Below, in pieces: positions 27,301 to 41,165 of a stretch of DNA of 64,000 nt. This DNA comes from Prorocentrum cordatum. Taxonomy: Eukaryota; Sar; Dinophyceae; Prorocentrales; Prorocentraceae. The notes under the pieces were generated by a model. That model did not search any database and was not told the DNA's origin. It was given only the letters and a program-made list of their open reading frames with translations. Location: contig CAUYUJ010015739.1 in NCBI GenBank assembly GCA_963575745.1, positions 174,834-238,833 of the forward strand. Reading direction: 5' to 3'. The position numbers and the translations under genes were made by a program. Position 1 is the stretch's first letter. Each line of letters begins with the position of its first letter.

Positions 27301-30064
27301 CGACGCGTGCATGCGGTTCCACCCCTCGCACGGTTCATGACCCCACTGGGGGCTACACCCAATGTCCCAGTGCCACCGTTCGCATGCGTCCCCCCTGCCC
27401 ATCCCTTCACATGTTTCCCACGTTTCGTTGCCCCACAGCCAGCTCCACCCAGCGCCCTGTGAGGATATCCATTGAAGGCGATAGCAACAACGAGTGTATT
27501 TACAGCTGGATTTGGTCGAGTCCCTCGCCAGGATAATTTCAAGAGGGGGGGGATGAGACAATTTTCACGCCAGGTGGGCCAGCGACGGTGGATCGCGCTC
27601 CCTCAGGGGTCGGCACCTCCACCAGTCTTGGAAGTTGCCTCCAGCGAGGGAAGATGATGATCCTGATTTCGGTGATGGTAGTAAGGCTCGGGCCTCTTAG
27701 GTGACCGACAGATCGCCCCCAGCACCAACATCTGAGACCACCTCCTCCCTGTGGAGATAGCCGCCTGTGTTGGTGTAGCCAGGCCTCCGACCTTCGTCCT
27801 ACCGCGGCTGGACTCGGCCCGATGGCCAGGCCCCACGAGGGGAGCCTGCGGGGTGCCGTGCGGGAAGCTTTGCGCAGGGGGTCGAGGTCGCGGTCGCAGC
27901 GCTGCAGGCCTTGCCTTGCGGGGGAGCGCACGGCACTGCGTGCGCTGCTCGGCGGCTGCCCCGGGGATCGTCGTTCTCCGAGGTCCCCCCCTCTGGTTTT
28001 CTCGTGTCGTTTGGGAGCCCCCGGGGACCTTCGGGCCTCGTGCTCGGTGCCATCTGAGCCTCCCTCCAGGGGAACGAAGACTGGCCCAAACAGAAAATCT
28101 CGGAGGTCCGCGCGGATTGCTTGGATCCGCGCTGGACCCCCCCTCCCTGGCGCGCGGAGCGCGCCAGGGGCGGCGCCGGAGGCGCCGCCAGGGGGCCCCA
28201 GCGCCGATCCGAGAACGCCGCGCGCACCTGCGAGTTATTCTGTCTATGTCATTGTTCGTGCCCCTATCCCTGGAAATAGTTGGGGCCTTCCTGCGCCAGG
28301 CGTGCCTGGGCCACCTCAGGGCGCCCTTGGCCCGTCTCAGACGCTCTCGGAGGCCGCCGCGGGGGGTCTCTCCGGGTCGCCCAAGGGGGCCTTCTCTTGG
28401 GGCGCTCTGCAGCGCCGCCTCGGAGGTCTCTTGCGGCCTTCCTGGGGGCCTCTTCTTGGGGGCCTCTTGGGGGCCTGTCCTCTCCGGTGCCTCTTGGAGG
28501 CCCCCTCGGCCGTCTCGGGGCGCTCTTGGCCTGACGCTTCTGGGAGGCCGGCTGGCGGTCTCTCTCCAGGTCGGCCCGGGGGCCTTCCCTTGGGGCGCTC
28601 TGTGGCGCCGCCTCGGGGGTCCCTTTTGGGCCTTCCTGGGGCTCTCCTGCGGCCGTCTTGGGGGCTTTTTGGGCCCTCTTGGGGCCCTGGACCTCCCATT
28701 CCCAAAGGGCCGGTGTGGGTCTGATGGCTCTGGAGTGGCTCTCGATAGTCTGGTTCCGGAGAGCGTCTCACGCTTGTTTCATTTGAAGACCATACCAGCT
28801 CCTGCGAAGCTCCAGGACATGAACGCCCCAAGAGGCCCCCAGACCCTGGTGAGCCCCAAGGCAGGATCCATTTGGATGGGATCTAGTCGATTCGACATTG
28901 CTTTCGGCTGGCCCGATCCGATTCGATTCCGCAATTCCGACGATCCGATGCGGCCCGATGCTTGCAAGACGCTGTTGTGCATCCTGGCGCGGCCGATTCG
29001 ATTCGATTCGATCTGATCCGGTTTATCGATTCGACGCTGGCCGCTCCTGCAAGATATCCCCAAGGCGGCTCCAGATTGTCACATCGAACTCCCAATGCAG
29101 CCCCCAAGAGGGCTCCAGGGGAGCCCCTGGACTGCCCGAGGGGGGTGCGAACTTTGCTGCACCCTGGTGTGGACCCCTCAGACTGGGGACTGGGGGACAA
29201 TAATCTTTTCCAGACGGCCCAGGAAGACCCTGGGAGAATTCCAAGATGCCCCAGGTTTGGTTTGGGAGATCTTGGGGTCGTCTTGAGGCCTCGGAAGCCC
29301 ATCGGAGGCGAAAAGGCGAGAAGGACCGTCACTGAAGCATCTTGGGAGGCTCCGAGGCCACTCGGAGCCGTCTCTGGGCCGCCTGGAGGCCTCCTGTCGG
29401 CGTGCAGGAGCCCGCAGCTCCTGAGCAGGCGGGGGGCTCGAGCCGAAACGGCTTGAGCTCAACTGGCTATGGCAGGAGGATGACGATGAGGATGAGGATG
29501 AGGAGTGAGGAGGAGTAGGAAGAGGAGGAGGAGCAGGAGGAGGACGAGGAGGAGGAGGAGGAGGCGGAGGAGGAGGAGGAGGAGGAGGAGGCGGAGGAGA
29601 GAGGAGGAGAGGAGGAGGAGGGAGGAGGACAGACGAGACGGAGCAGCAGGAGGAGGCGGAGGACGAGGAGGAAGAGGAGGAAGAGAAGGAGGAGGAGGAG
29701 GAGGCGGCGGAGGAGGAGGAGGAGGAGGGGGAGGGGAAGGAGGAGGAGGAGCTAGGAGGAGGGGGAGGGGGGGGGGAGAAGGATCGTCATCAGGACAGGA
29801 CGAGGTGACTGGAGCGGGCGGTCGACAGCGCGGTAGCACTAGGATGGGGAGAGGGCAGGGCAGGGCAGGGAGGCGAGCAAGACTCCCAAAGTGCATGGGG
29901 CCCTCACGTCGAGGTGTCACTCCAGTGGCACTCTCACGAAGCACGGGGCTGGTGGCCATATCCGTGTTGGCTTGAGAGTTGTTGGTCGACAGGTTGTCTT
30001 TCGATCCCCGCACCCTTCTCGAACACCGGACCTTCTTTACGATACCCGACAGTACGCACTAACG
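24377..30064 (+). repeat. Array spacer 1, no gene recognised
   Basis: Same order as spacer 0: D1 24530-25690, AT island 25990-26115, TCGATCCTCG tract 26285-26558, satellite 26560-27460, double hairpin 28148-28189, D2 28280-29330, purine tract 29468-29781. Between D1 and the AT island (near 25775-25800) a short segment of spacer 0 is missing or replaced (GGCCTCTATGGGCTGTTC). Confidence 0.8.
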
Positions 30065-32762
30065 ATGGCACATCTCATCGCCGTGCGATTGGCAGTTCTG
30101 TGGATGCCGAGTGCAGTCGCGGTCCAGTCCTTAGGGGTGCGTGGCGCGCTCGCCTCATCTGCAACGGTTGTCGCCAGCGGCACAACGAATCTGACCTCCC
30201 ATATGGACTCGTGCCAATACATGCAGGTCGCTGCATACCAAACGGGCTACATCCAGTTGCCGTACGTGAGCAACATTCGAGCAATATCAATGTGGTTTGC
30301 TCCTTTCAAGGACGGAGGCTATGATTGGGAGTACATCTTTGACGCACGCAGTGGACTGGGAGGAGGACATTTTTCTTTTCTGCATTCGATGTCGACGATT
30401 AACCACGGCGTCAACTGGTATGGTTCAATCTATGTGAATGGGGCTGCCACCAACACGGCTGGTCTGCTATCCGCTGCCAGTTCTGCCTCGACGACTTACG
30501 CGCCATGGATTCACCTGTATGTCGAGGCAAACACAAACTTCAACGACGACATAACGATCTTCGCCCGGTACACCAAAAACGAATACTTGCCTGGGAAGGT
30601 TTAGTCAAGAGGCGTACGCCATTCCGCCGACCCTCAGAAGAGGAACGAAATCCACGGGCGAGGTCTTTTGAGTCTAGGCCTCCTGGGTGGGGTCGGAGTA
30701 GATGGGGTCGGAGGATTGCGCCACATCGCTGATGCATCGCCAATGCGGCTCGATGCGGGGCCTGATTTCCTCCGCGCCGGCGTCGCCGATGCACCGCCGA
30801 CGTCGACGATGCATCGCCGGCGCATCGCCGCCGCATCTCCGATGCCTCGCCGATGCATCGCCGATGTATCGGCGAGGCGGCGCGATCCTCCGACCCCATC
30901 TACTCCGACCCCATCTAGGAGGCCTCTATATTGAGGGGGCCGGTTGGGGCCTCTGGAAGCTTCTCGTTGGCCTCTTGGAAGCCTTTTGGGCCCTCTGGGA
31001 GGTTCCTTCGGAGCCCGCCGGCGGTCTCGGGGGTCCTCTTGGGGCGGAGGGCTCGGCATGCCGTGCCCCTCTTGGGCCCCATGGGGGCCCTCTTGGGGGT
31101 CCCTTTGGCCGTCTTGGACGAAGTTGGCGCCAGAACGGCGACGATGCTAGACATGTCATTTTACACTGGGATTGGGGCGATGTTTGCTTCTTTGGGGCCC
31201 TCCTGGGGAGTCTTGGACGCCTCTTTGGCCGTCTTGAGGCCATGTTTTATGTTCTTGAGGCCTCCTGAGCGTGTTGGGGCCCAGCTTGAGCCAGCGGGCA
31301 TGGCATCTTGGACATTCTGGAGGCCTGCGAGTGAGCCTCTGAAGGCTCTTGAGGCTTCGGGGTTGCGTTGGGGAGCTCGTACCCCGCCGCCCCCCTCCCC
31401 CCGGCCTCCCCTTCCCCGCCCCCCTCCCTCAAATGCGATGTTGGACCTTGGGCGAGGGGGGCAGGGGGGACGGGAGACATCCGCATGTCTCGCACGCCGT
31501 GTCCCCCCCTTGGGCAGGAGCGGGGGGCGGCGGATTCTGTGCAGCTGTGGCCCTCTGGGCTGTCCTCGTCCGATATCAACAGCGCGATGAACGGAGCGAC
31601 GACCTCTGTCTCGCCCGTGGCTTCCTATTCCGCGGCCGACTTGAATTCGTACCGAGCGGGGAGCGCGACCCTGGTATCGGCGAGCGGGACGCCAGCATGT
31701 CCGCCAGCCTCGGCCGCGGCAGACACGCCCACCCCGACGCCCTTCCCGACGCCCTACCCGACGCCCTACCCGACGGCCTTCCCGACGCCTTACCCGACGC
31801 CCTACCCGACGCCCTACCCGACGGCCTTCCGACGCCATACCCGATCTCTTCTCCGACCCTTCCCGACTCCCCCTCCGCCCCCTTACCGCCTCCCTACCGA
31901 CGCCTTCCCGAGCGCCTTACCTACGGCCTTCCCGACCGCCCCCCCCGACCCATACCCGACTCCCTACCAAGGCAATCCCGACGCCATTTCCCTACCATTT
32001 CCTACGCCCTTTCCCGGACGTACTCCCCGACCCCTACCGACGGCCTACCCAACGGTCCTTTTTTTTTCCGACGCTCTTCCCCTACGCCGCCCCAGCGAGT
32101 CCTACCCGACGGCCTTCCCGACGGCGTTCCCCACGCCCAGCCCGACGCCCAGCCCGACGTATCCTGCGGGTTGGCCGACGCCACATCCGACGTTTCCTCC
32201 TGCAGCGGCCATGGCCGGAGCCATGGGCGGCGCCGGCGTGGCTGCCACTGGCGACCCCCATCTTCAAAACGTTCATGGCGAGCGGTTCGAGTTGATGAAG
32301 CCAGGCAAGCATGTTCTGATAAACGTTCCTCGTGGAATGGACGCTGAGAACGCATTGCTTCGCGTGCAGGCCGATGCACGCCGAGTGGGTGAACGCTGCG
32401 CGGATATGTACTTCTCAGAGATAAACGTTACTGGGTCGTGGGCAGTTACTAAGCAAGTTGGAGGGTACCACTTCAGCGCATCGCGAAGTGATGTCGGGAC
32501 CCCTGGATGGCTTGCTTTTGGCACGGTTGAGCTGAAAGTCGTTCATGGACGCACGGACACTGGCTTCGCGTACTTGAATGTGTACGTTAAGCATTTAGGG
32601 CGAACAGGGTTTGATGTCGGAGGTCTTTTGGGCGAGGATGACCACAAAGACGTGATCATTTCTTCAGGGGCATGTGTGACGCGCACGGAGCTCAGTGCGC
32701 GTTCGGCCCCAAGTGGCTGGATCCGTGCTACGTCCTCTGTCGCACTTGCATCCTTTGCTTGA
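30065..32762 (+). CDS. Array gene copy 2: LamG / PT-repeat / VWD-like protein, variant copy
   Basis: Exon 1 is 30065-30598 and exon 2 is 31518-32762, using the same splice signals as copy 1. Exon 1 is the B variant (NHGVNWYG, VEANTN instead of [14 protein letters not shown]). In exon 2 the PT region (31829-32110) has many small indels that shift the repeat into other frames (RRHTRSLLRPFP and the like) before the correct frame returns, so the frame is open throughout but the linker is scrambled. The start of the VWD-like domain is truly divergent (HGERFELMKPGKHVLINVPRGMDAENALL), then becomes identical to the other copies at LRVQADARR. Either a functional divergent copy or one with sequence errors in the linker. 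Confidence 0.65.
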
Positions 32763-35700
32763 CTGGCAGCGTTCGGATTTCAACTAGTGCATAGCTGACG
32801 TGCTTTCTACCCATGCCTTCATCGAAGACTGCGCCGGGATACCCTTTTGTCCTTTTGCTGCTCCCTGCACTGCTTTCTGCTTCCATTTCTATGCCCTGTG
32901 TCGGATATTCGTGTTGACCAGGGTTTATGAAGTTGTGCAGCCGCGGGATCCGGAGCCCCGCGCTCGGGGCGGCCATGAGGGGGGAGGCCTCGTTGTGGGT
33001 ATCTCGGTAGGCCTGCCTTTCGTGGTCTCCTGGGGGCTCCTGGCGATGCCTCGGCGGCGCTCCTCGCTTCGTTTGATGCTTTCGTAGGCGTCTCGGGGGT
33101 CTCTGTGGGTCGGCCTGGGGCCTTCTTGGGCGCTCCAGCGCCGCCTTGGAGGCCTCCGGGACCGTATTTGGGGCCCTCTTGCGACCGTCTCGGGTGTCTT
33201 TGGGGCCCTCTTGGGGCCCTGGGCCACCTGCGTCCAGAGGGCTGGTGGGTCGTATGGCTTTCGATGCTGTGGTTCTGGGGAATGTCTCGCGCTCGTCCGG
33301 TCTCAAGACCAGACTTGGCACCCACCTGCTCCTAAGAAGCCCTGGGCGAGCCCCGAGAGGTCCCTGGGCCCTAGGGGGCCTCAAGACAGGGCTCATTCCG
33401 ATCCGACTGATTCGATTCGAAATTGCTTTCGGCTGGCGCGCTGTTGTGCATCCTGGCGCGGCCGACTCGATTCGATTCCGGCATCGTGCCGATTTGGCCC
33501 GAGTCGACGCAATGCCGATCAGATCCGATTAATCGATTTGACGCTGGCCGCTCCTGCAAGATGCCCCCCAGGATTGCCGCATCAAACTCCCAAGGCAGCC
33601 TGAAGAGGGCCCCAGGGGAGCCCCAAGACTACCTGACGGGGGAGCGACCTTTGCTGCACCCTGGTGTGGACCCCCAGACTGGGGGCCTCAGAATCCGTCC
33701 CAGACGGCCCAGGAGGACCCATGGAGAATTCAAAGATGCCCCAGGATTGTTTCAAGATGCCACGCAAAGCCCCCAAGAATTTCGGAGGCCTCTTGGAGCC
33801 ATCTTGGGGCTTTGGTTGGGGCCATGCTGGGAGCTGTCGGAGCCCAGTTGAGGGTCTCTTGAGGTCCTCTCGGGGGCTTTGGGGACTCTCTTGCAGACAC
33901 CCTGGATGTCATCGATCAAACCAGGGGACACTGACTTCCTTCAGTCCTCCCGTCGAAGCCCGACACGTCATCTTTTGGGCTCTGTTTGGACGCTCTCGGG
34001 GCGCTCTAGGTGCTGTCTTGGAGCCCTCCTGTGGCTCTCTTGGGAGATCTTGGGGTCATCTTGAGGCCTCGGAAGACTACGCATTGTTCATTTCTGAGTC
34101 TTCGAGAGTTCTTTGGGTTTTTTGGGGGCCAAGATCCTCCCATTTCTAATTGTTCTATGCTGGGCCTCTTCCCGGCCACTAGGGGGCAGGGACAATGAGA
34201 AACGAGCACACTTAGACATGAGCACGATCAGAATGGAACGACGTGTAGTAGTTTGCGGCCTCTGGGGGCCCTCCCCGAGCCCCAGAAAAACGGGTCGGGA
34301 GACCCAGGACTCCGAACTGACAAACAAGTCAGGGGTCGCGACTGCTGCCCCGCGGGTCGTTTGTTGCCCTGGATTTGTGGAAGTCGATTAACGGAGAGGA
34401 AGCATGCTGCCAAATAATTCCCAGATGTCTAAAGCATGGTTCAATCATGTTTGAACGATGTAGGAACGTGCTTGAAACATGTTTAGAACATGTTCTATAC
34501 ATTTTAAACGTATCTTGAATTCACTGATAGGACTGTGAGAGTGTCCATTGTCATGGCATCCACAACCCTGGATGCCGGGTCCCAGGAGATCCCGGCCGCC
34601 CTGATCTCGGATCTGCCGTACTTCTTGGGCGATTCCTTACGCAGGGGGGCAATCCCCGCCCCACTTTCCAAGCTCCCTCGGCCCTCCATCCTCGCGATCT
34701 TCGATCCTGGAACCCTCGATCCCTCGATCCTCGATCCTCGCGATCCTCGACCCTCGCGATCCTCGATCCTCGAACCCTCGTTCCTGCTCCTCGATCATCC
34801 TCGACCCTCTGGCTGGTCCTCCCTCGACCCTCGATCCCCCGCCGCCTCGGTCCTCGTCCCTCGCGATCCTCGTCCCTCGCGACCCTCGACTCGAGACCCT
34901 CGCGATCCTCGATACTCGCGACCCTTGCTCCCTCGAACCCTTGCTCCTCGATCCTCGAGTCCTCGATCCTCGAATCCTCGATCCTCGATGCCTCCATATG
35001 GGGGCTCCACCCAAGAGCCAACTTGTGCCGCCAGTGTGCCCCCCCGGCCGCCCATTTCGGCACACCGGTCACATGTGTCGTGGCCCCGCATGGAGCTCCA
35101 CCCAAGGTCCAAACTGTGCCGTCCGCGTGCGCCCCCGCCGTTCATGTCGGCACACCCCTCAACCGTTTTGTGGCCCATAGGAAGGAATGCCACCAATGAC
35201 CCCAGTGGCGCCGTCCGCAGGTGTCCCGTCACATATTTCGCACAGCCATCACACGTTACGTGGCCCCATAGGGACCTCCACCAAGGCTCAAATTGTGCCG
35301 TCGCGTTACTCCCGCCAGCCATTTTCGGCAAACCCCTCGCACGTTTCGTGGCCCATCAAATGTCCTTCGCGGCATCCCGCCAATTTTTCGTCGCGTCTTC
35401 CCACGTTCTGTGCCCTCCAGAGGGAGTCCACCCAACGCCGCCATGGCGCCGTTCGCATGCGCCTCCGCCACCAATTCCGGCACACCCCTCACACGTTTCT
35501 TGGCCCCATAGGGAGCTCCACCCAGGAGTGCCCCACGAGGTGCCGTCCGCCTGCGTTCCTGCCACTGTTGTCGGCACACCCCTCGCACGCTGCGCGGCCC
35601 ACAAGGAGCTACCCGAATGCTAAGCGGCACCCTCCTCATGCGCCCCCGCCACCCGTACGGCACACCCCTGCATGTTGGTTCCCCTCGTGGGGAATTCACC

Positions 35701-38487
35701 GAAGGTTCCGGTGCGACCGTCCGCAGCGGTTCCACCCCTCCACGGTTCATTACCCCACTGGGGGCTACACCCAATGTTCCCAGTGCACCGTTCGCATGCG
35801 TCCCCCTGCCCACCTCTCTCCTTCACATGTTTCCACGTTTTCGTTGCCCCACACCAGCTCCACCAGCGCCTGTGAGGATATCCATTGAAGGCGATAGCAA
35901 CAACGAGTGTATTTACAGCTGGATTTGGTCGAGTCCCTCGCCAGGATAATTTCAAGAGGGGGGGGATGAGACAATTTTCACGCCAGGTGGGCCAGCGACG
36001 GTGGATCGCGCTCCCTCAGGGGTCGGCACCTCCACCAGTCTTGGAAGTTGCCTCCAGCGAGGGAAGATGATGATCCTGATTTCGGTGATGGTAGTAAGGC
36101 TCGGGCCTCTTAGGTGACCGACAGATCGCCCCCAGCACCAACATCTGAGACCACCTCCTCCCTGTGGAGATAGCCGCCTGTGTTGGTGTAGCCAGGCCTC
36201 CGACCTTCGTCCTACCGCGGCTGGACTCGGCCCGATGGCCAGGCCCCACGAGGGGAGCCTGCGGGGTGCCGTGCGGGAAGCTTTGCGCAGGGGGTCGAGG
36301 TCGCGGTCGCAGCGCTGCAGGCCTTGCCTTGCGGGGGAGCGCACGGCACTGCGTGCGCTGCTCGGCGGCTGCCCCGGGGATCGTCGTTCTCCGAGGTCCC
36401 CCCCCTGGTTTTCTCGTGTCGTTTGGGAGCCCCCCGGGGACCTTCGGGCCTCGTGCTCGGTGCCATCTGAGCCTCCCTCCAGGGGAACGAAGACTGGCCC
36501 AAACAGAAAACCTCGGAGGTCCGCGCGGATTGCTTGGATCCGCGCTGGACCCCCCCTCCCTGGCGCGCGGAGCGCGCCAGGGGCGGCGCCGGAGGCGCCG
36601 CCAGGGGGCCCCAGCGCCGATCCGAGAACGCCGCGCGCACCTGCGAGTTATCCTGCCTAGTGTCATTGTTCGTGCCCCTATCCCTGGAAATAGTTGGGGC
36701 CTTCCTGCGCCAGGCGTGCCTGGGCCACCTCAGGGCGCCCTTGGCCCGTCTCAGACGCTCTCGGTGGCCGCCGCGGGGGGTCTCTCCGGGTCGCCCAAGG
36801 GGGCCTTCTCTTGGGGCGCTCTGCAGCGCCGCCTCGGAGGTCTCTTGCGGCCTTCCTGGGGGCCTCTTCTTGGGGGCCTCTTGGGGGCCTGTCCTCTCCG
36901 GTGCCTCTTGGAGGCCCCCTCGGCCGTCTCGGGGCGCTCTTGGCCTGACGCTTCTGGGAGGCCGGCTGGCGGTCTCTCTCCAGGTCGGCCCGGGGGCCTT
37001 CCCTTGGGGCGCTCTGTGGCGCCGCCTCGGGGGTCCCTTTTGGGCCTTCCTGGGGCTCTCCTGCGGCCGTCTTGGGGGCTTTTTGGGCCCTCTTGGGGCC
37101 CTGGACCTCCCATTCCCAGAGGGCCGGTGTGGGTCTGATGGCTCTGGAGTGGCTCTCGATAGTCTGGTTCCGGAGAGCGTCTCACGCTTGTTTCATTTGA
37201 AGACCAGAATCAGCACCTACCAGCTCCTGCGAAGCTCCAGGACATGAACGCCCCAAGAGGCCCCCAGACCCTGGTGAGCCCCAAGGCAGGATCCATTTGG
37301 ATGGGATCTAGTCGATTCGACATTGCTTTCGGCTGGCCCGATCCGATTCGATTCCGCAATTCCGACGATCCGATGCGGCCCGATGCTTGCAAGACGCTGT
37401 TGTGCATCCTGGCGCGGCCGATTCGATTCGATTCGATCTGATCCGGTTTATCGATTCGACGCTGGCCGCTCCTGCAAGATATCCCCAAGGCGGCTCCAGA
37501 TTGTCACATCGAACTCCCAATGCAGCCCCCAAGAGGGCTCCAGGGGAGCCCCTGGACTGCCCGAGGGGGGTGCGAACTTTGCTGCACCCTGGTGTGGACC
37601 CCTCAGACTGGGGACTGGGGGACAATAATCTTTTCCAGACGGCCCAGGAAGACCCTGGGAGAATTCCAAGATGCCCCAGGTTTGGTTTGGGAGATCTTGG
37701 GGTCGTCTTGAGGCCTCGGAAGCCCATCGGAGGCGAAAAGGCGAGAAGGACCGTCACTGAAGCATCTTGGGAGGCTCCGAGGCCACTCGGAGCCGTCTCT
37801 GGGCCGCCTGGAGGCCTCCTGTCGGCGTGCAGGAGCCCGCAGCTCCTGAGCAGGCGGGGGGCTCGAGCCGAAACGGCTTGAGCTCAACTGGCTATGGCAG
37901 GAGGATGACGATGAGGATGAGGATGAGGAGTGAGGAGGAGTAGGAAGAGGAGGAGGAGCAGGAGGAGGACGAGGAGGAGGAGGAGGAGGCGGAGGAGGAG
38001 GAGGAGGAGGAGGAGGCGGAGGAGGAGGAGGAGGAGGAGGAGAGGAGGAGGAGGACGAGGACGAGGACGATGAGGAGGCGGAGGACGAGGAGGAAGAGGA
38101 GGAAGAGAAGGAGGAGGAGGAGGAGGCGGCGGAGGAGGAGGAGGAGGAGGGGGAGGGGAAGGAGGAGGAGGAGCTAGGAGGAGGGGGAGGGGGGGGGGGA
38201 GAAGGATCGTCATCAGGACAGGACGAGGTGACTGGAGCGGGCGGTCGACAGCGCGGTAGCACTAGGATGGGGAGAGGGCAGGGCAGGGCAGGGAGGCGAG
38301 CAAGACTCCCAAAGTGCATGGGGCCCTCACGTCGAGGTGTCACTCCAGTGGCACTCTCACGAAGCACGGGGCTGGTGGCCATATCCGTGTTGGCTTGAGA
38401 GTTGTTGGTCGACAGGTTGTCTTTCGATCCCCGCACCCTTCTCGAACACCGGACCTTCTTTACGATACCCGACAGTACGCACTAACG
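32763..38487 (+). repeat. Array spacer 2, no gene recognised
   Basis: D1 32920-34080, AT island 34400-34530, TCGATCCTCG tract 34700-34988, satellite 34990-35876, double hairpin 36561-36602, D2 36690-37760, purine tract 37896-38206. Two stretches, about 32850-33140 and 35220-35880, differ from the other units by many scattered single-base deletions. Confidence 0.8.
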
Positions 38488-41165
38488 ATGGCACATCTCA
38501 TCGCCGTGCGATTGGCAGTTCTGTGGATGCCGAGTGCAGTCGCGGTCCAGTCCTTAGGGGTGCGTGGCGCGCTCGCCTCATCTGCAACGGTTGTCGCCAG
38601 CGGCACAACGAATCTGACCTCCCATATGGACTCGTGCCAATACATGCAGGTCGCTGCATACCAAACGGGCTACATCCAGTTGCCGTACGTGAGCAACATT
38701 CGAGCAATATCAATGTGGTTTGCTCCTTTCAAGGACGGAGGCTATGATTGGGAGTACATCTTTGACGCACGCAGTGGACTGGGAGGAGGACATTTTTCTT
38801 TTCTGCATTCGATGTCGACGATTCACCACGGCGGCAACTGGTATGGTTCAATCTATGTGAATGGGGCTGCCACCAACACGGCTGGTCTGCTATCCGCTGC
38901 CAGTTCTGCCTCGACGACTTACGCGCCATGGATTCACCTGTATGTCGAGGCAGACACAAACTTCAACGACGACATCACGATCTTCGCCCGGTACACCAAA
39001 AACGAATACTTGCCTGGGAAGGTTTAGTCAAGAGGCGTACGCCATTCCGCCGACCCTCAAGAGAGGAACGAAATCCACGGGCGAGGTCTTTTGAGTCTAG
39101 GCCTCCTGGGTGGGGTCGGAGTAAATGGGGTCGGAGGATTGCGTCACATCGCTGATGCATCGCCAATGCGGCTCGATGCGGGGCCTGATTTTCTCCGCGC
39201 CGGCGTCGCCGATGCACCGCCGACGTCGACGATGCATCGCCGGCGCATCGCCGCCGCATCTCCGATGCCTCGCCGATGCATCGCCGATGTATCGGCGAGG
39301 CGGCGCGATCCTCCGACCCCATCTACTCCGACCCCATCTAGGAGGCCTCTATATTGAGGGGGCCGGTTGGGGCCTCTGGAAGCTTCTCGTTGGCCTCTTG
39401 GAAGCCTTTTGGGCCCTCTGGGAGGTTTCTTCGGAGCCCGCTGGCGGTCTCGGGGGTCCTCTTGGGGCGGAGGGCTCGGCATGCCGTGCCCCTCTTGGGC
39501 CCCATGGGGGCCCTCTTGGGGGTCCCTTTGGCCGTCTTGGACGAAGTTGGCGCCAGAACGGCGACGATGCTAGACATGTCATTTTACACTGGGATTGGGG
39601 CGATGTTTGCTTCTTTGGGGCCCTCCTGGGGAGTCTTGGACGCCTCTTTGGCCGTCTTGAGGCCATGTTTTATGTTCTTGAGGCCTCCTGAGCGTGTTGG
39701 GGCCCAGCTTGAGCCAGCGGGCATGGCATCTTGGACATTCTGGAGGCCTGCGAGTGAGCCTCTGAAGGCTCTTGAGGCTTCGGGGTTGCGTTGGGGAGCT
39801 CGTACCCCGCCGCCCCCCTCCCCCTGGCCTCCCCTTCCCCGCCCCCCTCCCTCAAATGCGATGTTGGACCTTGGGCGAGGGGGCCAGGGGGGGCGGGAGA
39901 CATCCGCATGTCTCGCACGCCGTGTCCCCCCCTTGGGCAGGAGCGGGGGGCGGCGGATTCTGTGCAGCTGTGGCCCTCGGGGCTGTCCTCGTCCGATATC
40001 AACAGCGCGATGAACGGAGCGACGACCTCTGTCTCGCCCGTGGCTTCCTATCCGCGGCCGACTTGAATTCGTACCGAGCGGGGAGCGCGACCCTGGTATC
40101 GGCGAGCGGGACGCCAGCATGTCCGCCAGCCTCGGCCGCGGCAGACACGCCCACCCCGACGCCCTTCCCGACGCCCTACCCGACGCCCTACCGACGGCCT
40201 TCCGACGCCCTACCGACGCCCTACCCGACGGCCTTCCCGACGCCCTACCCGGACCCCTCTCCGGACCCCCTTCCCGACTCCCTATCCGACCCCTTACCCG
40301 AAATCCCTAACCAGACGGCCTTCCCGCCGCCTTCCTACGGCCTTCCGACGCCCCACCGACCCCCTCCCGACGGCCTCACCCAACGGCCTTCCCGACGCCT
40401 TTCCCTACGCCTTTCCCTACGCCCTTCCCGACGTCCTCCCCGACCCCCTACCCGACGGCCTACCCAACGGCTTTCCCGACGCTCTTCCCTACGCCCTTCC
40501 CGACGTCCTACCCGACGGCCTTCCCAACAGCTCTCCCGACGCCCAGCCCAACGCCCAGCCCGACGTATCCTCAGGGTTGGCCGACCCCACATCCGACGTT
40601 TCCTCCTGCAGCTCCCATGGCGGCCGGAGCCGGCGCAGGCGTGGCTGCCACCGGTGACCCCCATCTTCAAAACATTCATGGCGAGCGGTTCGATTTGATG
40701 AAGCCAGGCGTTCACGTTCTGATAAACATCCCTCGTGGAACGAGCGTTGAAGACGCATTGCTTCGCGTGCAAGCCGATGCACGCCGAGTAGGTGAACGCT
40801 GCGCGGATATGTACTTCTCAGAGATAAACGTTACTGGGTCGTGGGCAGTTACTAAGCAAGTTGGAGGGTACCACTTCAGCGCATCGCAAAGTGATGTCGG
40901 GACCCCTGGATGGCTTGCTTTCGGCACGGTTGAGCTGAAAGTCGTTCATGGACGCACGGACACTGGCTTCGCGTACTTGAATGTGTACGTTAAGCATTTA
41001 GGGCGAACAGGGTTTGATGTCGGAGGTCTTTTGGGCGAGGATGACCACAAAGACGTGATCATTTCTTCAGGGGCATGTGTGACGCGCACGGAGCTCAGTG
41101 CGCGTTCGGCCCCAAGTGGCTGGATCCGTGCTACGTCCTCTGTCGCACTTGCATCCTTTGCTTGA
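38488..41165 (+). pseudogene. Array gene copy 3: LamG / PT-repeat / VWD-like, frameshifted in exon 2
   Basis: Exon 1 (38488-39021) is intact and of variant A. Exon 2 starts at 39941. A missing T in CCTATCCGCGG (near 40050; CCTATTCCGCGG elsewhere) shifts the frame, and several single-base changes between 40190 and 40380 disturb the PT repeats. The VWD-like part (40617-41165) is intact and matches copy 1 (NIHGERF, SQSDV). The lesions are confined to one short patch, so sequencing error is a real alternative to pseudogenisation. Confidence 0.65.
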
